From Gyromitra esculenta (Eukaryota > Ascomycota > Pezizomycetes > Pezizales > Discinaceae): 64,000 bases of DNA. The notes beneath the pieces were generated by a model, which was not told where the DNA came from, made no database searches, and worked only from the letters and a program-made list of their open reading frames with translations. The position numbers and the translations under genes were made by a program. The stretch is taken from the NCBI GenBank assembly GCA_038503075.1, contig JBCAML010000004.1:393149-457148 (forward strand), given 5' to 3'. Within the stretch, counting starts at the first letter, position 1, and each line of letters starts with the position of its first letter. Shown piece by piece: positions 1-13,022 of this stretch.

Positions 1-2938
1 CCCCAATTTCTAACCCAAACAAAAACCAAGTAGTTCAGCATAACAAAACAATCAAAATAGATTCAGCATAACAAATTTGCGGCGAACCCCTTCGCAGGGA
101 ACCGTTTTAATGATCAAACGGGACCAACAAACTCAGCCTATATATAATTACCAATACTCTTCAAGTCAGGTGGTTCCCAGGTTACATAAAAAACAGAAGG
201 GCACGTGTCTCTAGTCTCCAACACAAACTCAAAGTAAGGCTATCTTAGGAAAGATGTAAACCGTGGTATTGAGCCTGGAGCTGTAGGATATCACAGCGGA
301 CCGAATTAAGATTCATTGCTGCACGCAGCGACTAATGACCCAATACTTCTCGCTGTCCAATGGGATGCTTATAGACCAATGATAGACTAGGGAATGAGAT
401 AGTGCATATAAATCCGCATCGTGTTGCTATTAATGAATCCCATCAGTTCCATTGCTTCACGACCATAAGAAGTAGCTGCTTGAGCACGGCTGCTGTAGTA
501 GTCTCATGCACCGATGGAAACTATTTCGTCACAAGGTTTACAAACTACTTATCACTTAGTATATACTTGGTATTCAGTCACACCCCTTCGTCGCATTATC
601 TCCAGCTTAGCTAGTTCATACTCACAAAATCCTATCCTACCCTTTACAAGATATCTCTTTAGCTCCAGTAACATTTCGCTAACCCAAGCGTCCTCCGTGA
701 TCACGATTTCAACCTTTTTACGACCCGGGCCTCGGCAGTCTACTCAGTGCATAGATGTCCTGCGGTAAGAGATAGTTCGAGCCTAAGATATAGCTGATGG
801 GGAAGTTACGTGCAGAGTCGTTCCTGGGGATGTGACGAATCTGGGGGTGTGACGAATCTCATCCAAAATCAACGGAACGCGAAGAAAAAAAACACGAAAA
901 AGTTGGTAGTGTCTATGGAGAGTAAATAGAATTCTCTTGGTAGCTCGAAAAGGGAAGAACTTTGATCCCATTGATTCTAACTTTCGCCTTCCCAGGAAAT
1001 TCGTCACAACCCCAGTTTCGTCATACACCCAGGAGTGACTCTAGATCTAAAACCCAGCGAAAACACTTAGTATATGCAGTGATGGAATCCCAGCCCTTTC
1101 AGAGCACATTCCACTGTCAGGCTCTGACAACAAAGCATCTTCTCCTCTAGATCTGTTCACTGGTAATCACTTGGACAATTGCATTTCATCTATTCCCCAC
1201 CGCAAGCCTCTGAAATCGTTCTTTTTATACCTAGTGATAATCACTCTCGAGCGGAAAATGATACACTTAATCTTGAAAGCCGTCCGACGCGGCTCCGGGC
1301 TCTTAATACCTAGCTTAGTTTAGTCTAGGGAATTTTAGTTCGCTAAAACTTTAGCTAGACTCTTCGAACTGATATGAGCCCTAGTCTTACATTCCCGCGA
1401 TAGTCAAATTTCAGCGATAGGCGCACACCTCAAATACCTATTCCCCAATAATCGATAATAGCTGCCCGGCCAATGGAAACTAGATTTCAGAACGTGAAGA
1501 TTGTTAACTTAGTCAGTTACTTCCAAAGGTTTATCTAAGCAGATTTTACATAACGTTGTTTTTACTATCGTAATGCATTAATCTTTCCTGGTCAGCGTAG
1601 TTCCACCACATTCTTACTCATCCGAATGATCATTGATAGCTGTTCTGCATCCATAGCCACTAAAGCTTCAAGGACCGAGGATGCCCCATTCACGAGACAG
1701 CTATTATAGTACTTTTTGGAAGCAGTAATCCTTACTCTGTGAGAAGTATTTTGGCCAAATAAGCTCTTTTTGTGATGATTCTGGGGGTACTGACGCAACC
1801 TAACCTTTTTAGCTTCTAAAGGATACATGTATCTCGGGTTTGAACCCTGGCCTTGCTTCTGGCCTAGGGTTATAAGCAGTCGCTATTCGGATAGCGCAGT
1901 TAGCGGATGGTGCCGGGTGGATTGGACAGAAAATTTAAATTCTCGGGCCCTTTTCTACCCAAATTCGCCAGCTAGGTGATCTACATGTCATGTCGTCTGT
2001 AGTTCAGCCACCAAACCAGCCAGCTTGGTATATAGCTGCCTATCGAAGATCAAAATGCTAGACTTGCAGGCCGCATTACTGGCAGTGAGTCCACCTGCGT
2101 TTTAAAGAAATACATTATCTGCTAGCAAAAAAAAACGCCGTGAAAATACCAGAATTCTTTCTATAAGAAGGTTTGGTCGTATAATTCATCACTACGAAGC
2201 TATTAAATCAGATATGCTGGCTATAGCGCGTCACCAGTATCACTCGATCGTACGATAGTTGATGTGCCATTGGCTTGCACGGCATTTAGCGCTCTGGGGA
2301 ATATTGCGTGAGACCTCGGGGATGCCGACATCAAGGATCCCCCACCTTAATTGATCTCCCTATTGGCCAGAATACGGCCCTGTACCGACCTTTCAAGCTT
2401 TTTTTTTTTCCATCCCCAGGCGGCCCCAGCGCTGCTAAAAGGGGGGTTGTGGCCAGAACCGTTTTCAAGATCCGTGTGCTGTCGTACCGTGCCCTAATGG
2501 GGTATATTTATAGAACCCATGTCTGTGGCACCAGAAGACGAGAAGTCGGGACGGCAACGTTGCACAGCCCTTCTGCACAGTCAATCTCAGTTTCCTAAAA
2601 AGAGCGTTCCCGGATGTCCCTTGTAACTCGCATGGTAGGTAGGTAGGTGTGCTGCTGAACTCATTTTGAGGGGTCAGAGTTGTAAATACCGATCGTAATG
2701 CATTACCGAGGCCTGAGTTGTATGCAACTCTATCTTCCATAAGGCCGGCCACTTGGCCGGCAGTGGGTATAGAGGATTCAAGTAATACACTGGGATCTCC
2801 CGTACTAGACTGCAAATCTCCATTATCAGTTTGCTACAGGCCGTCCGGTGGTGGGTTTAGTACAGGTTCATCCCAGCATATACTAAGACGATCCTAAGAG
2901 CTGCGAGCTTTCAAAGATTTACTAAGGTTGCTGCAGAC

Positions 2939-3002
2939 AGCCCCCAGGGTGCTTCCAAGCGATTGGCTGACATGAACGATGGTTGTTGCGTCCCTGGGGG
3001 CT
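2939..3002. repeat. Short inverted-repeat element, 11-bp perfect arms
   Basis: AGCCCCCAGGG at 2939-2949 is the exact reverse complement of 2992-3002, with 42 bp between the arms. The pentamer CAGAC lies directly left of the left arm and again a few bases right of the right arm, which would fit a tiny insertion with a target duplication. It could equally be a chance hairpin. Confidence 0.45.
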
Positions 3003-3110
3003 TTACAGACAATCACAGAAACTCACTCGACATTATCACCTACGCTAGTCATGATGCCAAATTTCGTGGGGGCCAACATTTAAGGCTGTGCCATGATTAA
3101 TTCCATCGTA

Positions 3111-3162
3111 TTCTCAGAACTATGATGCAGATTTCTGAGGAATACATAGGTAGTTCTGAGAA
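3111..3162. repeat. Inverted repeat, 12-bp perfect arms
   Basis: TTCTCAGAACTA at 3111-3122 pairs perfectly with 3151-3162 across a 28-bp loop. It lies about 250 bp beyond the 3' end of RRP8. No function can be assigned; a small hairpin element or transcript-end structure is possible. Confidence 0.5.
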
Positions 3163-3412
3163 CTAAGTAAAGCGGTGCTCGGATTAATAGACAATCCACC
3201 TCTTTCCGCTCCAGGGTCTTGGATAAATGTTGGCAGCATCGGAGTACCAGCGTAAGGGATACAGCCTTGCTATCGTATTAGAGGATTAGGACGCATCAAA
3301 AAAGTGAAAAATTGAAAAACATGGGAAACTATCAACGCAAAAACCAGTACTTTTGCCCTATATTATAACATACCCCAATATATCACAATTATCTAGTATA
3401 CACACGTCAAGA

Positions 3413-4984
3413 TCATCTTAACTTATACACACAGGGCTTCAGAATCTTATCCTCGCTCACTTCGTCACTCAAAAACTTTGGCTTCTTTTTCTTCTCTTTC
3501 GCTTTCCACGTTTCCCCTCCCTTATTCCCCTCTGCCTCTTCCTCGTCATCTTTCATCCGCTTCTCCCGCTCCGGCATCTTCACAAACTCCATCCTCACAA
3601 ACATTTTATTCCCTTCATCAACCTGACCCCTGAGCACAAATCCCCTCCTAGCCAACGCCTCAATAAATGGCTTAAAAGTTTCCGTATCAGGTTTCCTGCC
3701 ATCGGGTTCTATACTCTCACCATCATCCTCGTCCTCGTCCTTCTTCTTCTTCTTCCCACCGATAACCTGCCCCTTCGTGCTAGCCGGCCTACTAAAGCGG
3801 GACTTAATCTCTGCAATCCACAGCTCTCCGCGCCACCGTAGAATCCGGAACGCCTCCTCAACAAAATCCAAGAAATTCGTGCCCATAAGCGCTAAACAGA
3901 AGATCGCAATATCCACGCTCTCGGATTCCAACGGCAAATGCGCAACATCCGCCACCGTCACATCTGGCGTACTCGCCTGCAGATCGTAGCTCAGCACTTT
4001 GACCTTCCCCTTTCCGCGCGGCTTCTGATGATTAATCGTCGCGGCGATCTTTGCATCCCCGCAGCCCAGATCAGCGACCGTACAGAAGCCATCTTCGCGA
4101 TCTCGAGGCAGCGGGAGGAGACCCCTCTCGCTGCTGTTCCATTTTTTGTTGTGGCCTCGCTCGAACTTGATTTTGGAGCGGTCTTGCAGGGCGCGGATGA
4201 ATATGTCGACGGGGTTCTCAGGCCATACTTCGACTTGACGCCGGAAGCCTGCGTGGTATTCGGTGTACATCTCAGGCTGGGCCGCGAAAAGGGAGTGAGA
4301 AGAGGCCGAAGGAGTGGTATACAGTATTTCATTGATATGCCGGAAGCGCGCGGAGGATAGCTTAGCGCGCATTTTTTGTTGGAGGGGAGTTAGGGCGGGG
4401 ATGGTAGAGAGCCCAGCGGTAGCCGGAAGAGGGGTAGGAGGGGTATCTGGGGGGATGGGGGTGGAGGTGTTGGATTTTCTGTCTTGTTTCTTTTTCTTCT
4501 TTGGTGGGCCATCGATGGCGGGTATAGCATCGCTGGTAGCAGTTTCTGGTAGCTCTTCATCATGAGGCTTATTGCGCTTCTTTTTCTTTGTAGCTTCCTT
4601 CACAGGCTCCTTTGCTTCGCCATCTTTCATTTCTTCTTCATCCTGCCCCTTCCCTGATTTTTCCTTCTTCTCCTTCTTCTTCTTCCGATCCCTTGACCTT
4701 TTGGCTGCCTTGCCTTCAATCACCTTCTCGTACAGAGCCAACACATTATCCGCCGTCACAACCGTATTTCTCTCTGCCTTCGTCTGCTTAGGCGCCGGCT
4801 TCTCAGGTTCAACAGGACTTGTATCAGCAGCAGCACCAAAACTCCGTTTGTTGGAGAGTGGAACAGCGTTGGTGTCAGATGCGCTCTTTGCCGATTTCTT
4901 TTTGTGTTGTTTAGGCTTTTTTGTGGATTCGTCGATTTGGGTCTTGGGCCCTGAAGCAAGATTCCACCCGGATACGGCAAACAT
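3413..4984 (-). CDS. RRP8: Rrp8, 25S rRNA (adenine-N1) methyltransferase
   Basis: Intronless, 523 residues, start ATG at 4984-4982 (MFAV-type N-terminus as expected for fungal Rrp8). Rrp8 is a nucleolar, SAM-dependent enzyme that makes m1A in helix 25.1 of large-subunit rRNA and helps early pre-rRNA cleavage (family knowledge). Residues 1-200 are a highly charged, Lys-rich, disordered extension with several basic runs typical of nucleolar targeting. The Rossmann-like methyltransferase domain fills about 200-523: the LQQKMRAKL..FRHINE entry segment near 201-219, SAM motif I VADLGCGDAKIA near 303-314, and the family-typical CLALMGTNFLDFVEEAFRILRWRGELWIAE block. A Lys/Asp-rich insert interrupts the domain after EIKSRF, and the C-terminus is again basic. 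It stands alone in the window. An 81-codon upstream ORF ends five bases before the start codon. Confidence 0.95.
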   Translation of the reverse strand: MFAVSGWNLASGPKTQIDESTKKPKQHKKKSAKSASDTNAVPLSNKRSFGAAADTSPVEPEKPAPKQTKAERNTVVTADNVLALYEKVIEGKAAKRSRDRKKKKEKKEKSGKGQDEEEMKDGEAKEPVKEATKKKKRNKPHDEELPETATSDAIPAIDGPPKKKKKQDRKSNTSTPIPPDTPPTPLPATAGLSTIPALTPLQQKMRAKLSSARFRHINEILYTTPSASSHSLFAAQPEMYTEYHAGFRRQVEVWPENPVDIFIRALQDRSKIKFERGHNKKWNSSERGLLPLPRDREDGFCTVADLGCGDAKIAATINHQKPRGKGKVKVLSYDLQASTPDVTVADVAHLPLESESVDIAIFCLALMGTNFLDFVEEAFRILRWRGELWIAEIKSRFSRPASTKGQVIGGKKKKKDEDEDDGESIEPDGRKPDTETFKPFIEALARRGFVLRGQVDEGNKMFVRMEFVKMPEREKRMKDDEEEAEGNKGGETWKAKEKKKKPKFLSDEVSEDKILKPCVYKLR

Positions 4985-4989
4985 TTTAG

Positions 4990-5235
4990 TTACTGGGAAA
5001 GGCCAATGGTGGGTGATTGGGGTTGTGTAGGCGTTGAGCCTGTTTCTGTAGGGTTGATAGAAATTCTGGCGATAGAAATTTTTGTGGTTGTCGTTGGTGT
5101 TGAGCCTCTAGCGCGTGTGTAACTGGCTCGCTGGGCGTTTGACGCGTATTGGTCTTTCGCTAAGCGCTTGGCATGCGATGCGGGCTGCCGAGAAACAGAA
5201 ATAGCAAAATAAAAAACAGCAAGGGTTTCTGCCAT
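4990..5235 (-). other. Upstream ORF in the RRP8 leader (81 codons)
   Basis: A true ATG at 5235-5233 opens a frame that ends at 4990, five bases before the RRP8 ATG. The peptide has no recognisable domain and is Ser/Thr/Pro-rich in its second half. If the RRP8 transcript starts upstream of 5235, this would act as a regulatory uORF; if transcription starts inside it, it has no meaning. It is unlikely to be an extra RRP8 exon because Rrp8 proteins normally begin at the downstream Met. Confidence 0.3.
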
Positions 5236-8200
5236 CTTTTAGTCGGGCAAAAAGCCAAGCAGCCCAGCAATGCGGCCATCGGTTGACCGAATTGGCCCTG
5301 TGCTGGGCGGGCGGGCTGGCCGCCGGTCAAATCGACTCCCAGCTTGGCTGTGTCATGTGACTCCTGAGCTTGGTAAAGTAATTAGATGCCAATAAACCCG
5401 CCATATTGCCACCAACCGAGATAGCCTTTGCTTGACTGTCTCGAACCCTGTGCCTGATCGACTTCGAATTGCTGGTACCTAACCGTTCCAGTGAGGGTTT
5501 TGTCTCAGTTGCCGGCACCAGCCCGTCCAAACTGCTTCATCCAAATACAATACCCCGCCAACCCCCAACCAAGGGCTCCGTCTAGCTGGAGAGGGGAGGT
5601 TGATTTAATTACTAATCTTTCGTTGGTGTCTCATTTCTCTGCTCCTCCCAACGGAAAGTTCCACCAAGCCGGGCCGTGAGGGCAACGTCAGCTACCGGCC
5701 GAAATCACTGGGCGTTTGGAGTTGATGTTGGAATTGATCTGTTACGCCTTTCTTTTTTTTTTTTTCGTTCTTCCCCCCTTGTCGTTTAATCTCGCTACCC
5801 ATCTAGGTGTTACGGGAAGCTATCATCTTATTGGCCGATTGGTTTGGCTCCTACGGCACACAGCACACATCACTCGTGACGTACGTTGGCTTCGCAGACG
5901 CCTCAAACCCTTTTCTATGATCTATAAATGACGGGGAGGTTTTCTTTCAAGTAATTTACCGCCTCATCATTCGTGTTGGGATCAGGTTATATGGTAAGAT
6001 AAATTGTCTTTGCTCTTTTTTTTTTTCTTTTTAGGGGGTTAAAGTTTTTGGTTCCCTGGGTATCGCATGAAACAAAGGCAATATGGCGCGAAAAACAAGA
6101 GATCATATTGGTTACATGTATGTTAGCTTACTACACGTTATATAATATTAGCAGTAATTTGGTAAACTCTCAATGGTATATAGCAACCTGGTGTACAAAA
6201 CTTCCATTTAGTCGAACAACAGGTTTCTGTAAGGCTTAGTCGAGGTGGATCATAGAGACGTAAGAACTGGAGCACGAAGCCGGTAAACCAATAAATCAAC
6301 ACAGTTAGATCCAACAAACCAATCATCAAAAATATGCACTTTCAGGTTTTAATAACCTGCCTTGTATATCTCACATGCTATAATACTCACAGTCCAATGG
6401 GAGTAACCTTCCTTGCCTTAATTCTACCGTAGCCTGTTGTTTTCGTTACACGGCTGTTTTAAAACTAAATATATGAGCACCTGTAGCTTTACCTTGCAAT
6501 CCATGTCTATCTCTTGGGTTTTTTTTTTCTACTTTCACCGCTGCCTGCAGCTTATAGCGTTAATGCCGAGATAATTCTCATCTCGTGATAGATCTTAGTG
6601 CTGATCACTCATATGGCTCAGATCTCGAAGAGTAAAGCAGAACATGCACGAAATCTTTTGCTATCACTTGCCATCTGACTTTCCCACCTTTGTTTGGGGG
6701 CCAGTAATGAAAATAGCACACAGCAAGGCTGATGCTGTTTGCCAGAGCCATTCACTCGTCAATCCCTTCCCTCCCCCATGTTGGGATACTCGAATTCGAT
6801 TCTACCTAGTGGGGTCCAAATCAGATATCTGTAGAAAAGGGCGGGTTAAAACGGCTATTTGTAACAAACACAATGATTTGATAAAGCAGGACCGGTATAG
6901 TACGAATCAAGGAAGATAGCCTCCTCGGTGCGCGTGATAAGATTTGTAAAACATATTCAATACGATCTGAATGGTGGTGTGGCGTGATAGAGGATTGTAC
7001 TACAAGCTTCTATCCTAGAAATAACCTTGCTAAATGATATCTTACCAATTGCAGTCCACGAAGTTCATCAACAACGCCAAACCATCTACCTACCTACATG
7101 TACGATTTGCTCTATACTTAGTCATTTAATAGCCTAGTGAATAAGTGAAAAGAAAAATGTTAGCAACCTAAAAATGCCAAGTTGATCAATGTTTCTAGCA
7201 CTGCAGGCGACGGCTAGAGAAGACTAGCTCATGATTTATCCTTCTGGCCACAGCTACCCACTCAGAACAAGTTTGATGGCGAATGGAGCTGATTGACTAG
7301 AGCTTCTGATTGGTGGAGTTTCGGCGTCAGATATTCCGAGGACACGGATGCGACGCGATGCAGGGGCCCGGGTGTTGATAAAGTGGAGCGGTTGTCGGGG
7401 CGTTCTTGAGCTGGGAGCATGTACGCCATTGCTTGGGGAAAGGGAAAAGGTGCCGGTACGTACGGTACGTACGCGGAAGTCCACTTGACGAAAGCTAGCC
7501 ATTAACCATATGGAAATTGATCAGGTATACTACTGTATTTTACCCTACGACTAAGGCGATACAGTTGAGGAGGGATAAAATTAGTGTATATACGCACGCG
7601 CACTATCGCTACAGCTAATGTACAGGACCATGTAATATTAGTTTAATCATCGATATCCGAACGATTAGTACAGAACAACTAATGATATCTGAGCGATTGC
7701 ACGCGGTTACACTTGAATACATGTAGTCATGTAGTGACACTTGAACAATTAGTAGTGACTCGTACATGTTCGAGTTCAAGAACACGTGCGTGTATGTGCG
7801 TTTATACATGTTACATACGTGTATATTTAATTCGATCACGAAGTAGGGGCGTATATGCATTCCTAGAGGAGATAAGAGTGTGTTTTCTCTTGTTATATTT
7901 CGGTTTCTTGGGTCCTCACAGTCGGCGAATTCTTCACGATACCCTTTTTTTGCTTTTGGTTGAACCCTAGCACTCACCCTCGACCCCCTTAAAACTTCGT
8001 AGGCTAAGAGTTCCATAAATTTCCACAAGATTTACTTACACTCTATCTAATGGAAGTGAAATTGATCGATGAACCATTACTGGGTTTCAGATTAGTTGCT
8101 CACGACGTGTAAATATAGAGCAAAAGTAGACTCAAGGATAAAATAGCAAAGGCTTGGCGGAGTAAGTCGGCCAACTAAACCGAATCAGGTCTAGTTTAGA

Positions 8201-11200
8201 CTTAATCCTCCGATAACAATTTTCAAGTCCTGTGGCCGGTTTAAGACTAGTCCGGGAGCAACACATACCCGAACTACGTTACATAACGAAGAATACAGTA
8301 GAACTCGACAGACATGATATTGAGATTAGTAAATAGTTAGCATAGGATGAATCGTCAATATGGATACTTCACTCATGCATAGTTGCATGTGGTGAAATTT
8401 CAACATGGATGTGTTACATCTACGCTTTCCGTTTCTCTTACAGATCCATACTCAACTCATACATGTCTGTATTCTGCACCTGACCAGCAGAGAGGCGATC
8501 GGATGAAATGTACAATTTACTGCTATCTACAATGAGGGTGAGAGCTTATGTAGCGACCAGTAAGTCTCCTGAACCAACCTCCCGTTCCACGACAGCCAAC
8601 CCCTAGACACAGGTCTAGTTATCGCCAAAGCTTGGAGCCTTGTAAGGTCACAGAATCTCACTCGGCCACAAAAAGCAGTCAAGGGTCGTAGTATAGGATG
8701 GAGAGATATTTTGGCGGTGATTTGGAACACCTGGGAAGCAGTTCCGTTGGTCGCAGCCTTTAATCCTGTAACTTCTGGTTTGGAGCCAGGGAATTGGTGC
8801 GGCGACTAGGGTTCAATGGGCAGTGCTCACTGCTAGAATATTGGCCAGAATACAGTCAGGAAACCAATGAGAGCCCCGAATTTCGAGATACACATTTCTC
8901 CAATTGCCACATCGGAGTATGTAAAAGAATTGATCCGTAGTTTTACAGGAGAAAATTTTGGCCAGCAGATGAAATTTTATGAAATTTTGTGCGCCACACG
9001 ATGCTGATTAGCCCCCTGTCGATTTAGATTTTCACCCCGAAATTACAAAACCTGTCAGCTGTACGCCATCCCCTTATGAAATATATCGCCGGTGGATATT
9101 TTTTCCACAAGTCGAATTTGAGGGCTAGATATTTGAGTAGGGACGCACTTGATGTGTGTATTCGTTTACTGCGGCTGATGGGGAAAATGTCTGCTGATCT
9201 TTGCGTGGATTAAATTTATTTCTAAGCCCCCTGGCTTTTTTTTTACTTCATACAACACCCACCTACATATCCTCTCTCGCGGTCAGCGTTTTGGGTACTC
9301 TGGAGATCATATCATAGAGTATCGGCGCTAAGATGTCGTGCACCAGAATGATAAAGCTCACACAGAAAAAAGCGAAAGGTGGGGGAGCACCTGGAGGCAC
9401 CAGCGTAAGCGTAAGCGATGTGGGGTGCACAGTTTTACATGTTAACATTAACCTATGACAATTTAGAGGGCAGAATGACCAGATCAAGATCCTTCAAGCA
9501 GGATTTCAGGCAAATGATAGCGTTAAATTTGCGCAAACCTAGTTGGTATTATCTGGGTGTATACCTCTTCTCCTGGCGTGGCTGTAGTAAAACCCGAATT
9601 ATAAACCTCGGCTTACTGTAGCTGCTTTTCTTTTAAAAACATAAAGCATGCTGTGTTATGTTGTTTCTTCTTTTCGATACTGTGAAAAAGTGACCTAATA
9701 GATCTTGAATTATTCAAGTAAAATGTGCTTCTGTGAAGCCACGGTGTATGGTTGTTGCGCATATACAAGGCTGGCTATTTTAAGGCATTTTGATCTCAAA
9801 ATCTATGCTTTTACGCTATATCTTTTATCCTGGGGATGATTGCTCGCAATCCATTGATGAAACTCGTGCTACTACTTACGATTCTGAAAGATTTTGAAAT
9901 GTAAGCACTGTCCGATTGACGGCTATCTGGCTCATCTCTGCAGAAATATGACGCATGTATATATGCAAGCCCTTTGCTCGAGGAGGTTAATATAGTCCCC
10001 CTTTGTGGGGAAGAGGGGTGGATGAGTTCGTTGTCATGAAATCTCAGATCTTCCTAGTCTTCATGGGGATCTTGACTTTCGATAAAAATACACCTTCCAA
10101 CATTACACGTGGGATATCCTCCACCACTTTCAGTCATATCTTTATGCTCATGCAGTTGTTGGCCAGTCATCAGTCTACCCCACGTTGAATGGCTAGCCAC
10201 ACGGCATCTTTTTCCATGACAATTCGACTCCTCCGAGAAACCCCGGGATACCTACATCGGCAGGCCGCTTACTGTTGTATTGCGACAGTCTTCTCGGTCT
10301 GGTGTGTTAAATTTTTGCATTCCAGCGTCACAACACAATAACAACATTAAGTCATGCGCAGTAAACCTTGACAATCGTTGCCGAATATAGTACACGCGGA
10401 AAAAAAGTGGGGTTGTCTAGCTTCTCAATTAAGCTTCTTTTCCACGTTCGGCACGTTCCAGTGTCGACCACGTTGTGCCGCGATGTCATTTCAGAGGAGG
10501 TGATCGGCGAGTTCCAGATCTTTCGTCAATACGGTATCAATTCTCTATCTAGGATCCAGATGACATCCTCATGGCCGGAAAAGACACTCCGGGGCGATGG
10601 GATAGGTTAGAATGGGATAAATCCTTGGGTTTTGGGGCTACTCGGTCAAATGCGACGATATGATTTTGCCACTTTTTCTTCATCCTTTTTTTTTGTGATC
10701 TTGCTGCCTTTTGTTTGCGTGGGATCGCATCGTTCTCCGAAAAGTCTAGACTCACAATATAAGACATGAAGTGATTTTTTTTTTTTACCTAGTTATGACA
10801 TACTGGTCAACGTTCTGTGTTGGCCATAGCGGAGAACCCCGCAGTTTTTCAGCTCTGTTTGGGGGCCCTCGTGCATATTGGCTACCATGAGAGGGCAGCT
10901 ATATCGAGTTTAGATACAAAGCAATAGTTGTATATGCCAGGACTTGATTCGTTGGAAGTTGATTTGTCGGATCCCTTGCTATCCCGTACGGATTTGGTTC
11001 GCCCAACAATCTGGCGTCCCGGATCTTGTCCCATCGAGCGATGTATAGCACCTCTCGAACCTCCCCATAGAGGATACTGGTCATCTACCGGAAATTTCCG
11101 GTTATTTGGCGCTAGGACGTTGAAATAAAAGGCGGCGAGTCTCAGAATACTGGCTTTTGCAACTATTACGGAATAGACCAATTCTTTCAAAATAGATCTG

Positions 11201-13022
11201 GTGAAGATGTGGGTGCATGGCAGAGATAGTGGAGCATCTTACATGGAGTTCTAGCAATAATATACCCTACAAGGTGGTTAGTGCAGTAGGATGTGAGGAG
11301 TACTTCTGCCAGAGATCTTACCCATCAGCACGAGCTTGCTCACCACTTAAGTGCAAATAGATGGAGAGTGCATAGTATTCTGGGGTTGAAAATGTATGAG
11401 TTCTAGAAGATCAAATTAGACACATAGGTGGCAATCTACACAGTAGTTTTGTTGCCCCAGAAGCTGCAAAACGGGCTTAAAAGCAATCAAAAATGGCGGT
11501 ACCGGCGGTAGGATTAAAGATATTTATTCCCCATAAAATATATTTGCTTTCCGGCAAATGTACTATCCTGTCAAAAGTACCCGGTCCTGGGCATCCGTTA
11601 TGTCAAGATGCGACTGGATTGATATCTAATGCATGATAGAGTAAATACTGGACTCGCGCACGCCATGCCGTCGGCCGTCTATTCCAACGGGCCTCACTTG
11701 AGTCAAGGTCTTGGATGAGAGACATGAATTAACATGGGTTAGAGACATGGTTCACCCAAGCGGGGCTAGCGGGAAACCTGCGCCGTTTGGGGTGAGGCTA
11801 TCGGAGCGGGTTCTTCGGGGTTGGCGAGGACAGGCGCAGAAGCCCCGCTTAGTGGGTGCTCCTGTCCTAAGGTTGGAGCGCATCGATGTTCCACCGACTG
11901 GCCGCCGCACGGACGAACTTACATCCGGACTCGCTTCTATCTCAGTATAGCAGTGCCTTCTGGGGGTTATTTGGGGGATTATTTAGGAGGTTGTGACTTG
12001 ACTGCTGTTTCCTTGGGGCTTTCCCCACATATCGTAGGCTTCAATCTCCAAGGATGCATTGTGTGATCTCTCGATACGATCCAAGATCGTATCAATTGGC
12101 ATGGCACATGGTTAGGTATTGTTTCTATTCCGCCTCTGTATGCAGTATGGTACTCGTTCCCGTGTCTGGATGAATTGATTCCAGACGCATTCAGTTGCCC
12201 CTTTCTGCCTGCATTAAATTTCTTTTTATATTCTATTCTCCTACCAGGATTTTTTTAATCTGGCTGGTACGCAAGAAGCAAAAAAAAGCAACCCAAGCCA
12301 AAAAGGAGTTTTTTTCTTTCTGATCGTCATGCCCATTCGTTCATTCAGCTATTCCATGGGCTTTCTGTGCCTCTAGCCAGGATAAGACTGTCGTCCTACG
12401 TGTGCTACTTATACTCCTGCTTGCTTCGGGATGTCCCTAGAGTACCACCAAGTGCACAGAGCGCTCAGCAATACACGGTTGAGAGACGCCCAAGACTCAC
12501 TCTAAACCATCGGATAGAAGATTATTAGAAAATCCCTGATTTTCACATCCTACCCTCACTCCTGGGAGCACAAACGCGCGAGCGTTGTGGCTACACAAGA
12601 CAGGCGATTCTGGCTCCTGATAGGTCACAATCAATAGGATCCCCAGCTTAGGTGGGAAAATCCACCACGGTCTAGAGTGTTGAACGAGGGTTGAGCGAAT
12701 CGGGTGGAGGAACTTATATTCCTGGTGTCCTGTTTTACACTTTTATTCTTCTTTTCTTGATCACCACTTGCCCAGCGGAACAAGCTTCAAAAGGTTCCCC
12801 AATATTTGCCATCCGTGGAGAAGCGCGAGCGGAAAGCACCATCGGTATTTAGCCAGTCAAGCCATATACCATTTTGATCACATTTCAGCGACTGTACCAT
12901 AGCCTCGGGAAAGCCTAGCGATCGTTGAGTGAGGCGCTCTCCCTTTCCGTTTCGTGTCCTGCAACTCCAAGTAGTTTTTCTCTTCAGGCGTACGGGTTAC
13001 TGAGATTCGCGTTAAGCCAGCG
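5236..13022. other. Large gene-poor interval, 7.8 kb
   Basis: No protein family, tRNA or rRNA was recognised on either strand. Visible landmarks are poly-T runs (near 5750, 6020, 6520, 10780), CTAC tandems near 7085, a repeated GGTACGTAC around 7454-7470, TACATGTA palindromes at 6113, 7095 and 7718, and a 37-bp segment at 8863-8899 that resembles 33692-33728 with mostly transition differences. The last 700 bp before 13023 probably include the promoter and leader of the transcription factor gene. Confidence 0.5.

Larger units (their letters stand above)
1..3412. other. Gene-free stretch downstream of RRP8
   Basis: No open frame here is long or shows a recognisable protein family, and I see no convincing spliced gene. 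It contains a short hairpin at 1322-1361 (7-bp outer arms AGTCTAG/CTAGACT and 6-bp inner arms TTTTAG/CTAAAA around TTCG), one TACATGTA palindrome at 1824-1831, a T-run near 2400, an AGGT tandem near 2637-2647, and the two inverted repeats listed separately. Confidence 0.55.

Noticed and set aside
1836..1930. tRNA-like boxes (TAGCGCAGTTAGCGG on plus; GGTTCAAACCC on minus)
   Set aside because: The two boxes lie on opposite strands and in the wrong order; no cloverleaf or acceptor stem can be drawn.
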